NCBI GenBank assembly: GCA_019359375.1
Contig: JAHHHL010000028.1
Span: 1-64,000, forward strand
Length of the DNA stretch: 64,000 nucleotides
Source: Lyngbya sp. HA4199-MV5
GTDB taxonomy: Bacteria; Cyanobacteriota; Cyanobacteriia; Leptolyngbyales; Leptolyngbyaceae
Reading direction: 5' to 3'
Made by a program: the position numbers and the translations under genes
The notes under the pieces: generated by a model
What the model was told of the DNA's origin: nothing
Database searches by the model: none
What the model saw: only the letters and a program-made list of their open reading frames with translations
Shown here: in pieces, positions 17,681 to 27,230 of the stretch
Layout of the letters: every line of letters starts with the position of its first letter
Numbering within the stretch: position 1 is the stretch's first letter

Positions 17681-19807
17681 ATGGTTTATACAGATAATTT
17701 TCGTCAGCCATCGTTGGTGGAATTGGCGCGGGCAGGAAATTTTCAGGCGATCGCGCACTGGCTGAACCACGTACTAATGCCACATGGTATTCGCGCTCAT
17801 GTAGGTGGTATCCGTCCAGGCTGCTTGAAGGTGCTGGTAGAACTGCCTCTATCACCAGAGCAGCCAGATTTACCAGAAGAAGCCCGTAGCCAACTGATTC
17901 GTTTTATCTGCCACCGGATCTGGACGCTCAACTCTGCCCAAATCGAAGGTATTCGCATTGCTGGCAAGCCGATGCAAGAGCAGGCTGTACTTTGGGAGCA
18001 AAGCGTGCGGGTGATTTCGCCAGCGCGCCGTGCCCGAAAGCAGCGATCGCAGCAACTCCGGACTCAACTACGCCACACCGCGCAACAGCGATCGCAGCTC
18101 AAAACGATGCGTTCGATGCTCATTAGCGGACCACCGATTTTTGCGTTTGTGTTCGGCTGTATGCTGGGCTTCTCGAAAGCGCCCTCTGACCAAACGAATG
18201 CGATCGCCTCGTCTTCAGGTCCTAAAGCACCTCCTAGCCCCACTCCCTCGCTTCGCCCTACCACAGTGCAGGCTGCGTTAGAAACCGTGTCAGTGGTTAA
18301 GCACGATCAAGTGCCTGACCCCAACGACCCCACGGTGACGCTGGCGTTTGCAGGGGATGTCACCCTCTCTGACCATTTTGCCGATGCGATCGGGCAAGAC
18401 TATGAGCGCACCTTCGCCAACATGGACGAATACCGTAAGGCGGATCTGGGCATGGTGAACCTGGAAAATCCGATGACGCATGCAACAACCCCGCTTCCCG
18501 ACAAAAAGTTTAACTTCAAAGCGAATCCGGATGCGGTGAAAGTGTTGACCAGTGGCGGTATCAGCTTAGTTAACCTGGCAAACAACCACGCGATGGATTA
18601 TCAGGAGCAGGGTCTTCTGGATACCCTGGAAACGCTTGACAAGGCAGGGATTGAACGCGTTGGTGCAGGACGAGACGTGAAGGAAGCGCGTCGTCCCGAA
18701 ATTATTGACGTGAAAGGTCAGCGGGTCGCTTACTTTGGCTACTACGGGGCTGATTTTGAGAGTGCTGGCGAAACCAGGGCAGGCACCAACTACGCAGACG
18801 AACAGCGCATTGCAGAAGACATTAAAGCCGTGCGTAGTCAGGTTGATTGGGTGATTGTGAACTACCACTGGGGCGAAGAACTGGCAATCCATCCCGCCGA
18901 CTGGCAGGTGAATCTAGCTCACTATACGATCGACCAGGGTGCAGATGTCGTCGTCGGGCACCATCCTCATGTGTTGCAGGGAGCCGAAATCTACAAAGGT
19001 CGCCCGATCGCCTACTCAATGGGCAATTTCATCTTCGGTGGCAATCCACGCAGCGATTACGACACCGCGATTTTGAAGGTTGCCCTCAAAAACAAGCAGA
19101 TGAAGGTGGAATTTGTACCCGTGGAAGTACGAGGCTACCAGCCCAGGGTTGCGAGCGATCGCGGTGCCCAAATCCTAAATCATATTGCTGATCTTTCCAG
19201 TGGCTTTCAGAAACCGATGCGATCGCCTGTTGCGTTGGATGCGCGTCCAGAAAGCTCGACAACTGCTGCCACTGCTATCGAGCCATCAACTCAGCCTTCT
19301 GGTGTCATCACCAGTCCAGAGGCAGCACCTGTAGCGCCTCTGCCGACTGAAACCGCAAGCCCTGCCCCTGAAGCGCAAGAGAGTGTGCAACCAGCTTCTG
19401 TGCAGAAGCAAAAGCAGACCGGCTTTGCCAATCCAACGGATTCGTTTATTACGTCACCGAGCCGAACACCCCTGGATGCGGTACAGCCTGATACGCCTGT
19501 TCAGAGCACCAGTCCCTCGTCTGACCCAATGGTGCCTGCAACGGAACCCACTCAACCGGAACCTGCTCCAGTGGAGAATGCTCCAACTGATCATTCCGCT
19601 CGACCCAGCGATCGGGTGTTGAGTTATGTGCCCTCTGTTAGCCCAGCGTCGGCAGCAGTCAAGGTCTCTCACCCGTCTTCGCCCAAGACAAACGCGCAGC
19701 CTGTAACAAACAGACATCCTCAGCGTCGTACAAGTTGGACTGCCTCAGAGCATGTGGGTGCAGAACTGATTCCCGATGTGTCATTATTGGCAGCGATGGC
19801 ATGGTGA
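17681..19807 (+). CDS. CapA/PgsA-like protein with long proline-rich tail
   Basis: A 708-residue protein of three parts. Residues 1-150 are a soluble-looking cytoplasmic domain (NFQAIAHWLNHVLMPHGIRAHV...). A single transmembrane segment follows near 153-172 (PPIFAFVFGCMLGF). From about 222 to 475 is a CapA-type metallophosphoesterase-like domain, seen in VTLAFAGDVTLSDHF, LVNLANNHAMDY, VIVNYHWG and VVGHHPHVLQGAEIYKGRPIAYSMGNFIFGG. The final 190 residues are Pro/Ser/Thr/Ala-rich and probably disordered outside the membrane. CapA proteins are linked to poly-gamma-glutamate capsules in Bacillus, but in cyanobacteria the polymer, if any, is unknown. A related gene is only 9 bp downstream. Confidence 0.88.
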   Translation: MVYTDNFRQPSLVELARAGNFQAIAHWLNHVLMPHGIRAHVGGIRPGCLKVLVELPLSPEQPDLPEEARSQLIRFICHRIWTLNSAQIEGIRIAGKPMQEQAVLWEQSVRVISPARRARKQRSQQLRTQLRHTAQQRSQLKTMRSMLISGPPIFAFVFGCMLGFSKAPSDQTNAIASSSGPKAPPSPTPSLRPTTVQAALETVSVVKHDQVPDPNDPTVTLAFAGDVTLSDHFADAIGQDYERTFANMDEYRKADLGMVNLENPMTHATTPLPDKKFNFKANPDAVKVLTSGGISLVNLANNHAMDYQEQGLLDTLETLDKAGIERVGAGRDVKEARRPEIIDVKGQRVAYFGYYGADFESAGETRAGTNYADEQRIAEDIKAVRSQVDWVIVNYHWGEELAIHPADWQVNLAHYTIDQGADVVVGHHPHVLQGAEIYKGRPIAYSMGNFIFGGNPRSDYDTAILKVALKNKQMKVEFVPVEVRGYQPRVASDRGAQILNHIADLSSGFQKPMRSPVALDARPESSTTAATAIEPSTQPSGVITSPEAAPVAPLPTETASPAPEAQESVQPASVQKQKQTGFANPTDSFITSPSRTPLDAVQPDTPVQSTSPSSDPMVPATEPTQPEPAPVENAPTDHSARPSDRVLSYVPSVSPASAAVKVSHPSSPKTNAQPVTNRHPQRRTSWTASEHVGAELIPDVSLLAAMAW

Positions 19808-19816
19808 GGTAAATAG

Positions 19817-20686
19817 ATGTTTGCGATCGCGGTTGAACAAGGTCAGTACAAAGCGTATACACTCTCAAACCCGACTACCAACACATCACTACAAATCATT
19901 CCAGAACGGGGTGGCATTGTCACTCGCTGGCGCGTGCAGGGGCAGGAAATTTTCTACCTGGACGAAGCCCGCCTGACTGATCCAACACTCACGGTGCGAG
20001 GTGGCATTCCCGTTCTGTTTCCCATTTGTGGCAATTTGCCAGACAATACCTACACCTACAATGGGCAGAGCTACACGCTGAAGCAGCACGGCTTTGCCCG
20101 CGAATTGCCCTGGGAAGTGATAGATCAGGCGACGGGCGATCGCGGTAGCCTCACCCTCTCGCTCACCAGCAACGACCAGACTCGCGCTGTATATCCCTTT
20201 GACTTCAAGCTTTTCTTCACCTATACGCTGGATGGCAACACGCTCACGGTTCATCAACGGTATGAAAACCATTCGGATGTACCCATGCCATTCAGCGCTG
20301 GCTTTCATCCTTATTTCTCGGTGTTAGACAAAACGCAGCTAGAGGTGGAGATTCCAGCCACCCACCTGCTAGACCAACCCACAAAAAATACGCGCCCTTT
20401 TAATGGGATTTTTGACTTCGAGCAGGAGGAAATCGACGTAGCGTTTACCGAGCTATCCAGCCAAACGGCAAGTGTGACCGATCGCGCTCAAGGCTTGCGG
20501 CTCACCCTGACTCAAGATGATGAGTTCTCCATCATGGTCTTCTGGACAGTCAAGGGCAAGCCATTTTACTGCCTGGAACCCTGGACAGCCGGACGCAATG
20601 CCATGAATACGGGCGATCGACTCCTTCATCTCGCTCCGGGCGCTAGTTTAGAAATAACCTTTACCCTTGCTGTGGGACCTGTATAA
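19817..20686 (+). CDS. Aldose 1-epimerase-like protein
   Basis: A 289-residue beta-sandwich protein of the galactose mutarotase superfamily. Characteristic segments are GGIVTRWRVQGQEIFYLDE, GGIPVLFPICGNLPDN, LKQHGFARELPWEV, ENHSDVPMPFSAGFHPYF (probable catalytic His) and YCLEPWTAGRNAMN. This pattern is closer to the hexose-6-phosphate epimerase-like branch seen in cyanobacteria and plants than to classic GalM. The exact sugar substrate is unknown. The ATG is preceded by GAGG at 19806-19809. It follows the capA-like gene by 9 bp, so they probably form an operon. Confidence 0.88.
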   Translation: MFAIAVEQGQYKAYTLSNPTTNTSLQIIPERGGIVTRWRVQGQEIFYLDEARLTDPTLTVRGGIPVLFPICGNLPDNTYTYNGQSYTLKQHGFARELPWEVIDQATGDRGSLTLSLTSNDQTRAVYPFDFKLFFTYTLDGNTLTVHQRYENHSDVPMPFSAGFHPYFSVLDKTQLEVEIPATHLLDQPTKNTRPFNGIFDFEQEEIDVAFTELSSQTASVTDRAQGLRLTLTQDDEFSIMVFWTVKGKPFYCLEPWTAGRNAMNTGDRLLHLAPGASLEITFTLAVGPV

Positions 20687-20758
20687 CGTCCTGGGCCACC
20701 TGCTAAATGGTTTGGTTTCGCTAGCTCTTACAAAGCCTTAGCTTTGCGACAAAAGCGC

Positions 20759-21688
20759 TTATTTGAGATTTTTCAGCCATTGAATTGCTTGTGGGATTCC
20801 TTTTTGGATCATGGCATCGTAGTGATCGCCCTTTTTCACATGGACAAATGTCACAGACGAATTGACTTTTTTCACCCGTTCAATAAAGTCAAGATTCTTT
20901 GAGATGGGAATAACGGAATCATCTTCAGCTTGAAAGATAAAAAGTGGATGCGTTAGCTTTTGCAATTCAGTATGCGGTGAACTGCGTGTGATGAATTCGC
21001 GGAAATCAGGAATGAGTTTCGACATAGACGTGATGAAAGGTTCACCGAGCCTATCAACCACATTGGTCGCGGGTGCATAGGCTATACTTGCCCTTACTCT
21101 TGGCTCATGCTCAGCAACCAATAGAGAAAGGGTTGCAGCCGAACTATGACCAGCCGTATAGAGTTGCTTAGTATCTATTTGTGGGATTTTTGCAAAGACA
21201 TAATCGATCGCCAAGCGTGCATTCACAAGTCCAGCCTCAGCCGCTTGATAGGCTTTAATGGCTTCTATCGTCTCTTGATCGCTGGCGTTATTTGACAAAG
21301 CACCGTCAATTTCATAAGCGACGACCGCAAATCCTGCCCGAACATAAGGAAGATGCTCAGCCTGGTCAGATGCCGCTAAGTTCATCCCATCGATCAACCT
21401 GCTTCCTGCGGGCGCAATCATCACGCACGGCAGCTTTTTTCTGGTTGGATGTTCAGGTAAATAAACCCATAGCTTTGTTGGTTGCTTTCTAGGCAAAATA
21501 ACTTCATAGAAAAGCACACCAGCTTGAAGTTTTTTGACTGACCCAAGGCTAGGGAATGTAACTGTATTTGTAGCGTAGTTCGCTTCAGAAACGGGTTTAG
21601 AATGACTCGGCTTAGAAGCATTCCCCGGCGTTTTGTTAGCACAACCTGCTAATAACAAACATAAGAATAAAGCGCTTGCTAGTTTCAT
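20759..21688 (-). CDS. Lipoprotein with alpha/beta-hydrolase fold
   Basis: A 309-residue secreted hydrolase of the dienelactone hydrolase/prolyl oligopeptidase-like group. The signal sequence MKLASALFLCLLLAGC has a lipobox with the cysteine at 16, so the protein is probably lipid-anchored. The nucleophile elbow is YTAGHSSAAT, followed by later segments HPLFIFQAEDDSVIPISKN (probable acid) and KKGDHYDAMIQKG (catalytic His). The triad therefore looks complete. By eye this gene is somewhat AT-richer and has fewer HIP1 motifs than its neighbours, which could reflect later transfer, but that was not measured. Substrate unknown. Confidence 0.85.
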   Translation of the reverse strand: MKLASALFLCLLLAGCANKTPGNASKPSHSKPVSEANYATNTVTFPSLGSVKKLQAGVLFYEVILPRKQPTKLWVYLPEHPTRKKLPCVMIAPAGSRLIDGMNLAASDQAEHLPYVRAGFAVVAYEIDGALSNNASDQETIEAIKAYQAAEAGLVNARLAIDYVFAKIPQIDTKQLYTAGHSSAATLSLLVAEHEPRVRASIAYAPATNVVDRLGEPFITSMSKLIPDFREFITRSSPHTELQKLTHPLFIFQAEDDSVIPISKNLDFIERVKKVNSSVTFVHVKKGDHYDAMIQKGIPQAIQWLKNLK

Positions 21689-21880
21689 ACCTTAGTTGTT
21701 GGGGTGAAGGTTTGCAGTGTTCCGGTTACTCGCATCACCGATTCGACGGAGTTGCTGACTACCAGCACTGTTAAATATTCCCCAACTAGCTGACGATCGC
21801 TCTAGCCCCTGCTGAATTGCGCTCTGTTTAAACTTTTTGGCGAGGACGTATTAGGCAGTTAGCTTCAATGACACGGATAC

Positions 21881-22582
21881 TCAAACGGTCTTAGGTGTTA
21901 GTAGTGCCCACAGTTCAGGTGCGGCAAAATCAGGGACGACTAGCGTGGCTCCTAGTGAGTAGAGCGTTTGAGCGTCGTGGGTAGAAGCGATCCCCACCGT
22001 GGGAATGCCTGCGCTGACGGCAGAGCGCATACCAGAGGGCGAGTCTTCAAACGCGATCGCATGTTCCGGTATCACATCAAACATTTTGAGCGCATGGAGG
22101 TAGGGTGCTGGATCGGGCTTGCCAACGCCAAGTTCATCAGCAATCACGACCTGATCAAATGTGCTTTCGAGGTGCAGCGCTTTCAAGACGTGATGCACAT
22201 TTTCAGGTGGGGCATTGGTGACAACTCCCTGCTTCATGCCCTGCTCTTTTGCCCATTGAATGATCTCTCCCAGCCCTGCTAATGGGGTCAGTTGAGGAGC
22301 CTGTTCCCGGAACTGGGCTTCTTTCTGAGCAATGAATGTTTGCTGTTCAGCGATCGACAGGTGCGGCAGCAAATCTTGCACGATCGCCGGATTTAACCGC
22401 CCGCTAATTTTAGTCTGGTAAAAGGGCTCATCAATCTCTAGCCCAAACGCTTGCAGCATGGCTTGCCACACCTGAAAGTGCAGCGGGTCGGTGTTGACCA
22501 GGGTGCCATCTAAGTCGTAAAGAATTGCGGCTAAATTAGTGCGGGCAACAGCCGTGGCAATCTGAATCGATGGTAGAGACAT
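21881..22582 (-). CDS. HAD-superfamily hydrolase, beta-phosphoglucomutase-like
   Basis: A 233-residue haloacid dehalogenase family phosphatase or mutase. The catalytic motif I is LYDLDGTLVNTDPLHF, with both aspartates. Motif II is VVTNAPPENVHHVLKAL, and motif III/IV are KPDPAPYLHALKMF and AFEDSPSGMRSAVSAGIPTVGI. A helical cap domain lies between motifs I and II. The pattern fits the GPP-, beta-PGM- and phosphoglycolate phosphatase-like subgroup, so the exact substrate is open. The ATG at 22582 was preferred; a GTG at 22609 is also possible. It follows the large TPR/SPINDLY gene on the same strand after about 75 bp. Confidence 0.85.
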   Translation of the reverse strand: MSLPSIQIATAVARTNLAAILYDLDGTLVNTDPLHFQVWQAMLQAFGLEIDEPFYQTKISGRLNPAIVQDLLPHLSIAEQQTFIAQKEAQFREQAPQLTPLAGLGEIIQWAKEQGMKQGVVTNAPPENVHHVLKALHLESTFDQVVIADELGVGKPDPAPYLHALKMFDVIPEHAIAFEDSPSGMRSAVSAGIPTVGIASTHDAQTLYSLGATLVVPDFAAPELWALLTPKTV

Positions 22583-22656
22583 GGGAGCGATCGCAACGAA
22601 ATGTTTCACTCAACCTAGCACCTCTAGGCGATGACAGCGGGGTATGGCTCAGCTAC

Positions 22657-25600
22657 CTACTTGTAGCCCCGTTGCCAGAGATTTAACTGATCTTTGTGGC
22701 TTTCAATGTGTTTAAACCCAGCCTGTTGCAGTTTTGCTTGCAGGCTCTCTGCTGTAAATGCCGTCCGGTGAGCCATAAAATGGTTGCCATCCGCGATCGC
22801 CGATCTCTGCCCGTAGAGAATATCGATCGCGGCGATCGGACCTTCGGGCGACACATAGAGAATGTCTTCTAACTTGCCCTGGGCAACGTACTCAGCCACC
22901 GCTTGAATATCGGGGAGCGTGATGAGCGCAAAGCCGCCCGGTTTCAGTACCCGATAAAACTCCGCAAGGGCGATCGGCACTTCATGGGCGTAGAGATGCT
23001 CCAGGTTGTGTGACGAAAAAACCGCATCAACTGACTCATTTGCAACCGCGCTCATGTCCGTGATGGAACCAATGATGTCTGGCTTGACCGCCGGATTCAG
23101 ATCAAGCCTGATCTCCCGCCATTCGGGTGGGCGTAAGGCTTCTGGCAGCGCTCCGGGATCATCTTGACCACAGCCGACGTGCAGAATCAACTTTGTGGCA
23201 GGCTGCTCTGCTGGCATCATGAACGCGTTGACGGGTTGCGCCAACCTATCAGCAACGACGTTCTGGTAAAACTGCTCCAGTCCTTTCACACAGTCGGTGT
23301 CATCGAAGAGGAACGAATGCCGTTCACTCATGCGCTGGACGATCGCCCGTTTCCAATCTGGCTCCAGTCCCAGTCGCGCTGCGATGTCAACATATTCAGT
23401 TTCCGTGTGGGCAACGGTTTCCGGTACACCCAGCATGGTTAGCATCCCGCTGGACTGGCGACCACGCATAAATTCTCCCGCATGGGTGACAACGGGCAAA
23501 TTGCAGGCGATCGCATCAAAGGTAGTGTGCCCACCCGAAAACCCAGGCGTATCGAGAAATGCGTCAGCATCCAACAGTAGGCTCGTATAGTCTTGCCAAT
23601 TCTGACCGGGCAAAAAAACACAGTAATCGGCACTGTTCAATCCTGCCGCTGCGAACGATCGCTGGAGCCGTTCCCGAAACTGACGCTCCAGGGTTGGACT
23701 CGATCGATTCGTCATCGTCGATCGCACGATAAAAACGAACTGGGCTTGCGGCACCTGTCGCGCAATTTTGACAAACAAATAATCGTGTTGGGGCAAATAT
23801 TTGATGATTAACTGGCAGGAAACATAAAGGATTGCATCGGCTTTTAATCCAAATGCAGTCCGCGTTTTTGTGGGTGCAGGAATTGAGGGCTGGGGATAGC
23901 TAATGCCTAAGTTAGGTAGCCGAATGAGTTGCTCGGTGTAGTGTTCCTGAGCATTGGCTGGCTCCATCAATTCACTTGACAAGAAATAATCGATCGTTGA
24001 CAAACCAGACGTAACCGGATGCCCCCAGGCTGCACACTGCACAGGCGCTAATCGGAAGCAGCCCGTCATGGCGGTGGGTGTATGTACCCCGATCGCCAGA
24101 AAAACCAGCACATGCAAATCATCCGCCAGAATTTGCTGACAAACCCCCTGCAAATCGTTGGGAATGTAATGATAAACATCGCTCAACGCTTTGAATTGCT
24201 CAGTGCGTCGATCGATCGCTGAACCTGTGTTGTAACAGTAGATTTCAAACTGACTGCGATCGTGGTTTTTGAGCCAGCCAAACGTCCACAGCGACATACT
24301 ATTGGTGCCAATCGAATCTGCCAGATAGCCAATCCGAATTTTGCCTGCCTTGCTCTTTCCTGCGTTGCTTACAGAGGGCATTGAGAGCGGCTGCATCCAA
24401 TCAGGTTGGTATGCCTGCATCGCACGCTGGAGCATTTGCCCATAGAGTGACTGTGGCTCTCGCACGTCGATCGCCTGAAACGCCAAATAAAATAATCTCA
24501 AGCAAGAAATATTGCTGAAATCAATTGATTTCTGCTGCGCTTCTGCTAGTTCAACCTGATGGTAAAGATTGCTTAATCCTTGCTTAAACCGTTGCCCATA
24601 TGCTGCTATTTCCTCTGTCGTTTGGTAAAGCAATGGCAGAAGCAAGTGCGGTAAAGCAGCTAAGAATAAATCATCTGGTTTCAAGTTTGCTGCTGCATGA
24701 AGGCAGTCGATCGCGGCTTCCATTTGCCCACAAAGTTGATAACAATCTGCCAACGTGAGATAGTCCTGCACAGTTCCGGTCTGTCCCGTTGCAAAGAAGG
24801 CTTGAAAGGCTCCGATCGCGGCTTCAGGATTACCATCTCGGTTGTAAGCATAGGCAAAATAGTTCTGCGCGGTTGCGCTATCATTCGCTGCGGTATAGGC
24901 TTCACCCAGTTTCCACAAAATCTCCGGATCGCGTTGCTTTAGTTTCAAGGCTTGATGATAGGTGGCGATCGCAGGTTCCGCCTGCTCTTGTGCCATGAGC
25001 GCATTGCCCAGACCCAGATGCCCGGTAAAGTCCTTTGGCTGTAGCGCGATCGCCCGTTGATACAACGCTTCTGCTTGCTTAGAGTCACCTTTTTGAAGCA
25101 ACAGATTGCCCAGATGATTGAGCGTTTCAACGTGATGTTTATCTAGCGCGATTGCTTGTTGAAAGGCTGCGATCGCGTCATCAAGATGAGTCATGCGCTC
25201 CAATGCCAGCCCATGAATGTAATGCGCTAGTGCAGTATGAGGGTTAAGTGCTAGAGACTGCTGGACTGCCTCAACCACCGCTGCATCGTTTTCAGCCAGA
25301 TAGTAAAGCATCCCTAAATTCAGCCAGATCTCTGCATTTTGAGGCTCAAACTGTAGCAACGTTCGGTACTTTTCCTCTGCCTCAGAAAGCTGACCTTTCA
25401 CATGGAGATCTACCGCTTCTTGCCGTAATGTTTCTAAATTGATTTTGGGATACACAGGCAACCGATAGATGGCATCTAGCACCTCACGATCGCGGTAGGT
25501 ATGCCAGTCGCACGTCGTATCGGCTGGTTTCTCCGCATCCCAGCTGAGCACCAGGAACTGATGATCTCCCTCTATCGCAGCCTGTTGAGCCAACCCATCA

Positions 25601-26127
25601 AGCTGTAAAGCTGCCTGAGCATAGGCGGCTAAAAAATCCCACGTTGCCTGTCGCACCGTCCTGAGATGCCCTTGACTGACCACGATCAACGCCTGCTCAG
25701 CTAGAAATGGAGCCGCCAGCATTAGCCCCAAAATGACCGATCGATAATCGCTCTTGCCGTTATAGACATAGACCCCAAGGCGATCGTCGGTCGCCATTTC
25801 CCGCAGATCGTGAAAAAACGCCTCAAAGGGCTGATCGCAAAAAAAGACCTGCTCCTCCATGCCAGCCGCCGCTAACTGCTCGGTGAGTTGTGCGATCGCC
25901 GCACGCTTACTACCAAACCGATCGTCCTCCTCAACCGCATACGCCATACAGTCTGGGTGGTGCCGCAATGCTGCCATCAGGTTCGTTCCCGGCAGACCGC
26001 CGACTTCGCAATACACGTCTCCCGGTGCCATACAGCCAACAGCCGTATGGATTAGCTGTTCGACCGGGCTTAAGGGGGTAGAGTCCTGGGAAGAGGCGAG
26101 GTGGGCAACGAACCGTTGAATGTCCAT
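22657..26127 (-). CDS. TPR protein with SPINDLY-type O-GlcNAc transferase and methyltransferase domains
   Basis: A giant 1156-residue protein. Residues about 1-225 look like a class I methyltransferase-like region (YCEVGGLPGTNLMAALRHH, VEEDDRF). TPR repeats run from about 235 to 480 (SEAEEKYRTLLQFEPQNAEIWLNLG; AIAAFQQAIALDKHHVETLNHLG; AEALYQRAIALQPKDFTGHLGLG). Residues about 590-960 match the GT41/SPINDLY transferase family (IRIGYLADSIGTNSMSLWTFGWLK, AAWGHPVTSGLSTIDYFLSSELMEP, FLDTPGFSGGHTTFDAIACNLPVVT, MRGRQSSGMLTMLGV). The last 190 residues are a methyltransferase domain (ILHVGCGQDD, AVFSSHNLEHLYAHE, FYRVLKPGGFALITLPD). It could glycosylate a protein or a surface glycan and add a methyl group. 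Not obviously truncated. Confidence 0.88.
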   Translation of the reverse strand: MDIQRFVAHLASSQDSTPLSPVEQLIHTAVGCMAPGDVYCEVGGLPGTNLMAALRHHPDCMAYAVEEDDRFGSKRAAIAQLTEQLAAAGMEEQVFFCDQPFEAFFHDLREMATDDRLGVYVYNGKSDYRSVILGLMLAAPFLAEQALIVVSQGHLRTVRQATWDFLAAYAQAALQLDGLAQQAAIEGDHQFLVLSWDAEKPADTTCDWHTYRDREVLDAIYRLPVYPKINLETLRQEAVDLHVKGQLSEAEEKYRTLLQFEPQNAEIWLNLGMLYYLAENDAAVVEAVQQSLALNPHTALAHYIHGLALERMTHLDDAIAAFQQAIALDKHHVETLNHLGNLLLQKGDSKQAEALYQRAIALQPKDFTGHLGLGNALMAQEQAEPAIATYHQALKLKQRDPEILWKLGEAYTAANDSATAQNYFAYAYNRDGNPEAAIGAFQAFFATGQTGTVQDYLTLADCYQLCGQMEAAIDCLHAAANLKPDDLFLAALPHLLLPLLYQTTEEIAAYGQRFKQGLSNLYHQVELAEAQQKSIDFSNISCLRLFYLAFQAIDVREPQSLYGQMLQRAMQAYQPDWMQPLSMPSVSNAGKSKAGKIRIGYLADSIGTNSMSLWTFGWLKNHDRSQFEIYCYNTGSAIDRRTEQFKALSDVYHYIPNDLQGVCQQILADDLHVLVFLAIGVHTPTAMTGCFRLAPVQCAAWGHPVTSGLSTIDYFLSSELMEPANAQEHYTEQLIRLPNLGISYPQPSIPAPTKTRTAFGLKADAILYVSCQLIIKYLPQHDYLFVKIARQVPQAQFVFIVRSTMTNRSSPTLERQFRERLQRSFAAAGLNSADYCVFLPGQNWQDYTSLLLDADAFLDTPGFSGGHTTFDAIACNLPVVTHAGEFMRGRQSSGMLTMLGVPETVAHTETEYVDIAARLGLEPDWKRAIVQRMSERHSFLFDDTDCVKGLEQFYQNVVADRLAQPVNAFMMPAEQPATKLILHVGCGQDDPGALPEALRPPEWREIRLDLNPAVKPDIIGSITDMSAVANESVDAVFSSHNLEHLYAHEVPIALAEFYRVLKPGGFALITLPDIQAVAEYVAQGKLEDILYVSPEGPIAAIDILYGQRSAIADGNHFMAHRTAFTAESLQAKLQQAGFKHIESHKDQLNLWQRGYK

Positions 26128-26468
26128 GATGCGTTAGGGATGGCGGGGCAAAGCGGCGATCGTAGAAGCGGCACCCATCAAAAAGGAAACCGCTACGCTT
26201 CCATATTGCCCAAACAGGCGCGATCGCACAAAATTTGACAAGAGAAAAAGCTTGCCAGGGTGACGGTTGCCCTAAAAGTTCCTCATTTTGACAAATTTTC
26301 TCTTGGCTATAAGTCTTTCCCTGTGCGGGTTAGAGACATTTTCGCAACGGCTCGCAAACGCAAACGCAAACTTTTTTTAGAGCAGAGTGATATGAAAGCA
26401 GGGAGAGAGGGGTACGTTACGTTCAGGAGTTAGAACCACATACCCCGCACCTAAAAGGAGACCCTCTC
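26128..26468. promoter_or_regulatory. pilA-like promoter region with inverted repeat
   Basis: This is the 5' region of the pilin gene. CAAGAGAAAA (26239-26248) pairs perfectly with TTTTCTCTTG (26296-26305), with CCAGGG...CCCT inside. A TTGACA (26288-26293) and TATAAG (26308-26313) look like promoter hexamers but are only 14 bp apart. A strong AAAAGGAG at 26453-26460 lies 8 nt before the ATG. Confidence 0.5.
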
Positions 26469-27011
26469 ATGAAGTCTGATTTCAAAGCTAAGTTCCTGCA
26501 ACACATGATCGCCAAGAAGCAAGAAAAAGGCTTCACCCTGATTGAACTGCTGGTTGTCATCATCATCATCGGTATTCTGTCTGCAATCGCACTGCCTTCC
26601 TTCTTGAACCAGGCAAACAAGGCAAAAGAGTCGGAGTCCAAGCAGTACGTTGGTTCCATGAACCGTTCACAGCAGGCTTACTACCTGGAGAAAAACACCT
26701 TCGGTAGCGATGTTAGCCTCCTGGGTCTTGGTATCAAAACCGACACCACCAACTACACCTACCAGATCGACTCTCCCACCAGCTCTGGCGTGAAGAACGT
26801 TTCCAACCCCAAATTCACCAACACCTTGAGAGCACACCTTGGTGGCGTAAGCACCGGTTTCACCACAGGTGCTACAACGGGTGAAGCAACGACCCTGGCT
26901 GTTCTTTGCCAAACTGCAAAACCAGGCGCAACCACCTTGTCTGGTGTCACGCTCAACTCCTTGACTGGTCCTTCCTGCGACGGCACCAACTATCAAGATT
27001 TGGGCAAGTAA
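26469..27011 (+). CDS. pilA: Type IV pilin (PilA-like major pilin or pseudopilin)
   Basis: A 180-residue class III-signal prepilin. A 21-residue leader ends in KQEKG, followed by the processed N-terminus FTLIELLVVIIIIGILSAIALPSFLNQ with the conserved Glu at mature position 5. The hydrophobic helix continues into a polar globular part with two cysteines near the end (AVLCQTAKPG and GPSCDGTN), which may form the pilin disulfide loop. It is likely to be processed by PilD and assembled by a type IV pilus machine, but no pil machinery gene is present here. The AAAAGGAG ribosome site and its own terminator suggest strong monocistronic expression. Pilin subtype is uncertain. Confidence 0.92.
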   Translation: MKSDFKAKFLQHMIAKKQEKGFTLIELLVVIIIIGILSAIALPSFLNQANKAKESESKQYVGSMNRSQQAYYLEKNTFGSDVSLLGLGIKTDTTNYTYQIDSPTSSGVKNVSNPKFTNTLRAHLGGVSTGFTTGATTGEATTLAVLCQTAKPGATTLSGVTLNSLTGPSCDGTNYQDLGK

Positions 27012-27071
27012 TTCCGCTCTTAGCAAGCCTGCTACTGTAGCATTTGCTGACAGTCTTGTATAAATACTAAA

Positions 27072-27105
27072 AGAGTGAGTAGAGCGTCTACCCACTCTTT
27101 TTTTT
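27072..27105 (+). terminator. Intrinsic terminator of the pilin gene
   Basis: AGAGTGAGTAG pairs with CTACCCACTCT (one G-T wobble) around a short loop, followed by a run of eight T. It begins about 60 bp after the pilin stop codon. Confidence 0.9.
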
Positions 27106-27230
27106 GCGTGGTTACTGATGGCAACATGCCGCTTATAAGGGCTATAGGTTGGGTTAAGCCACAGCTCGGTGAATATGGGTGTGGGGTGTAGGGCTGGTTG
27201 ACTAACAAATCTTGGAGCGAGTACTTGAAC

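Noticed and set aside
26667-27095. 142-codon open frame antisense to the pilin gene
   Set aside because: Overlaps the pilin gene and its terminator; no family resemblance.
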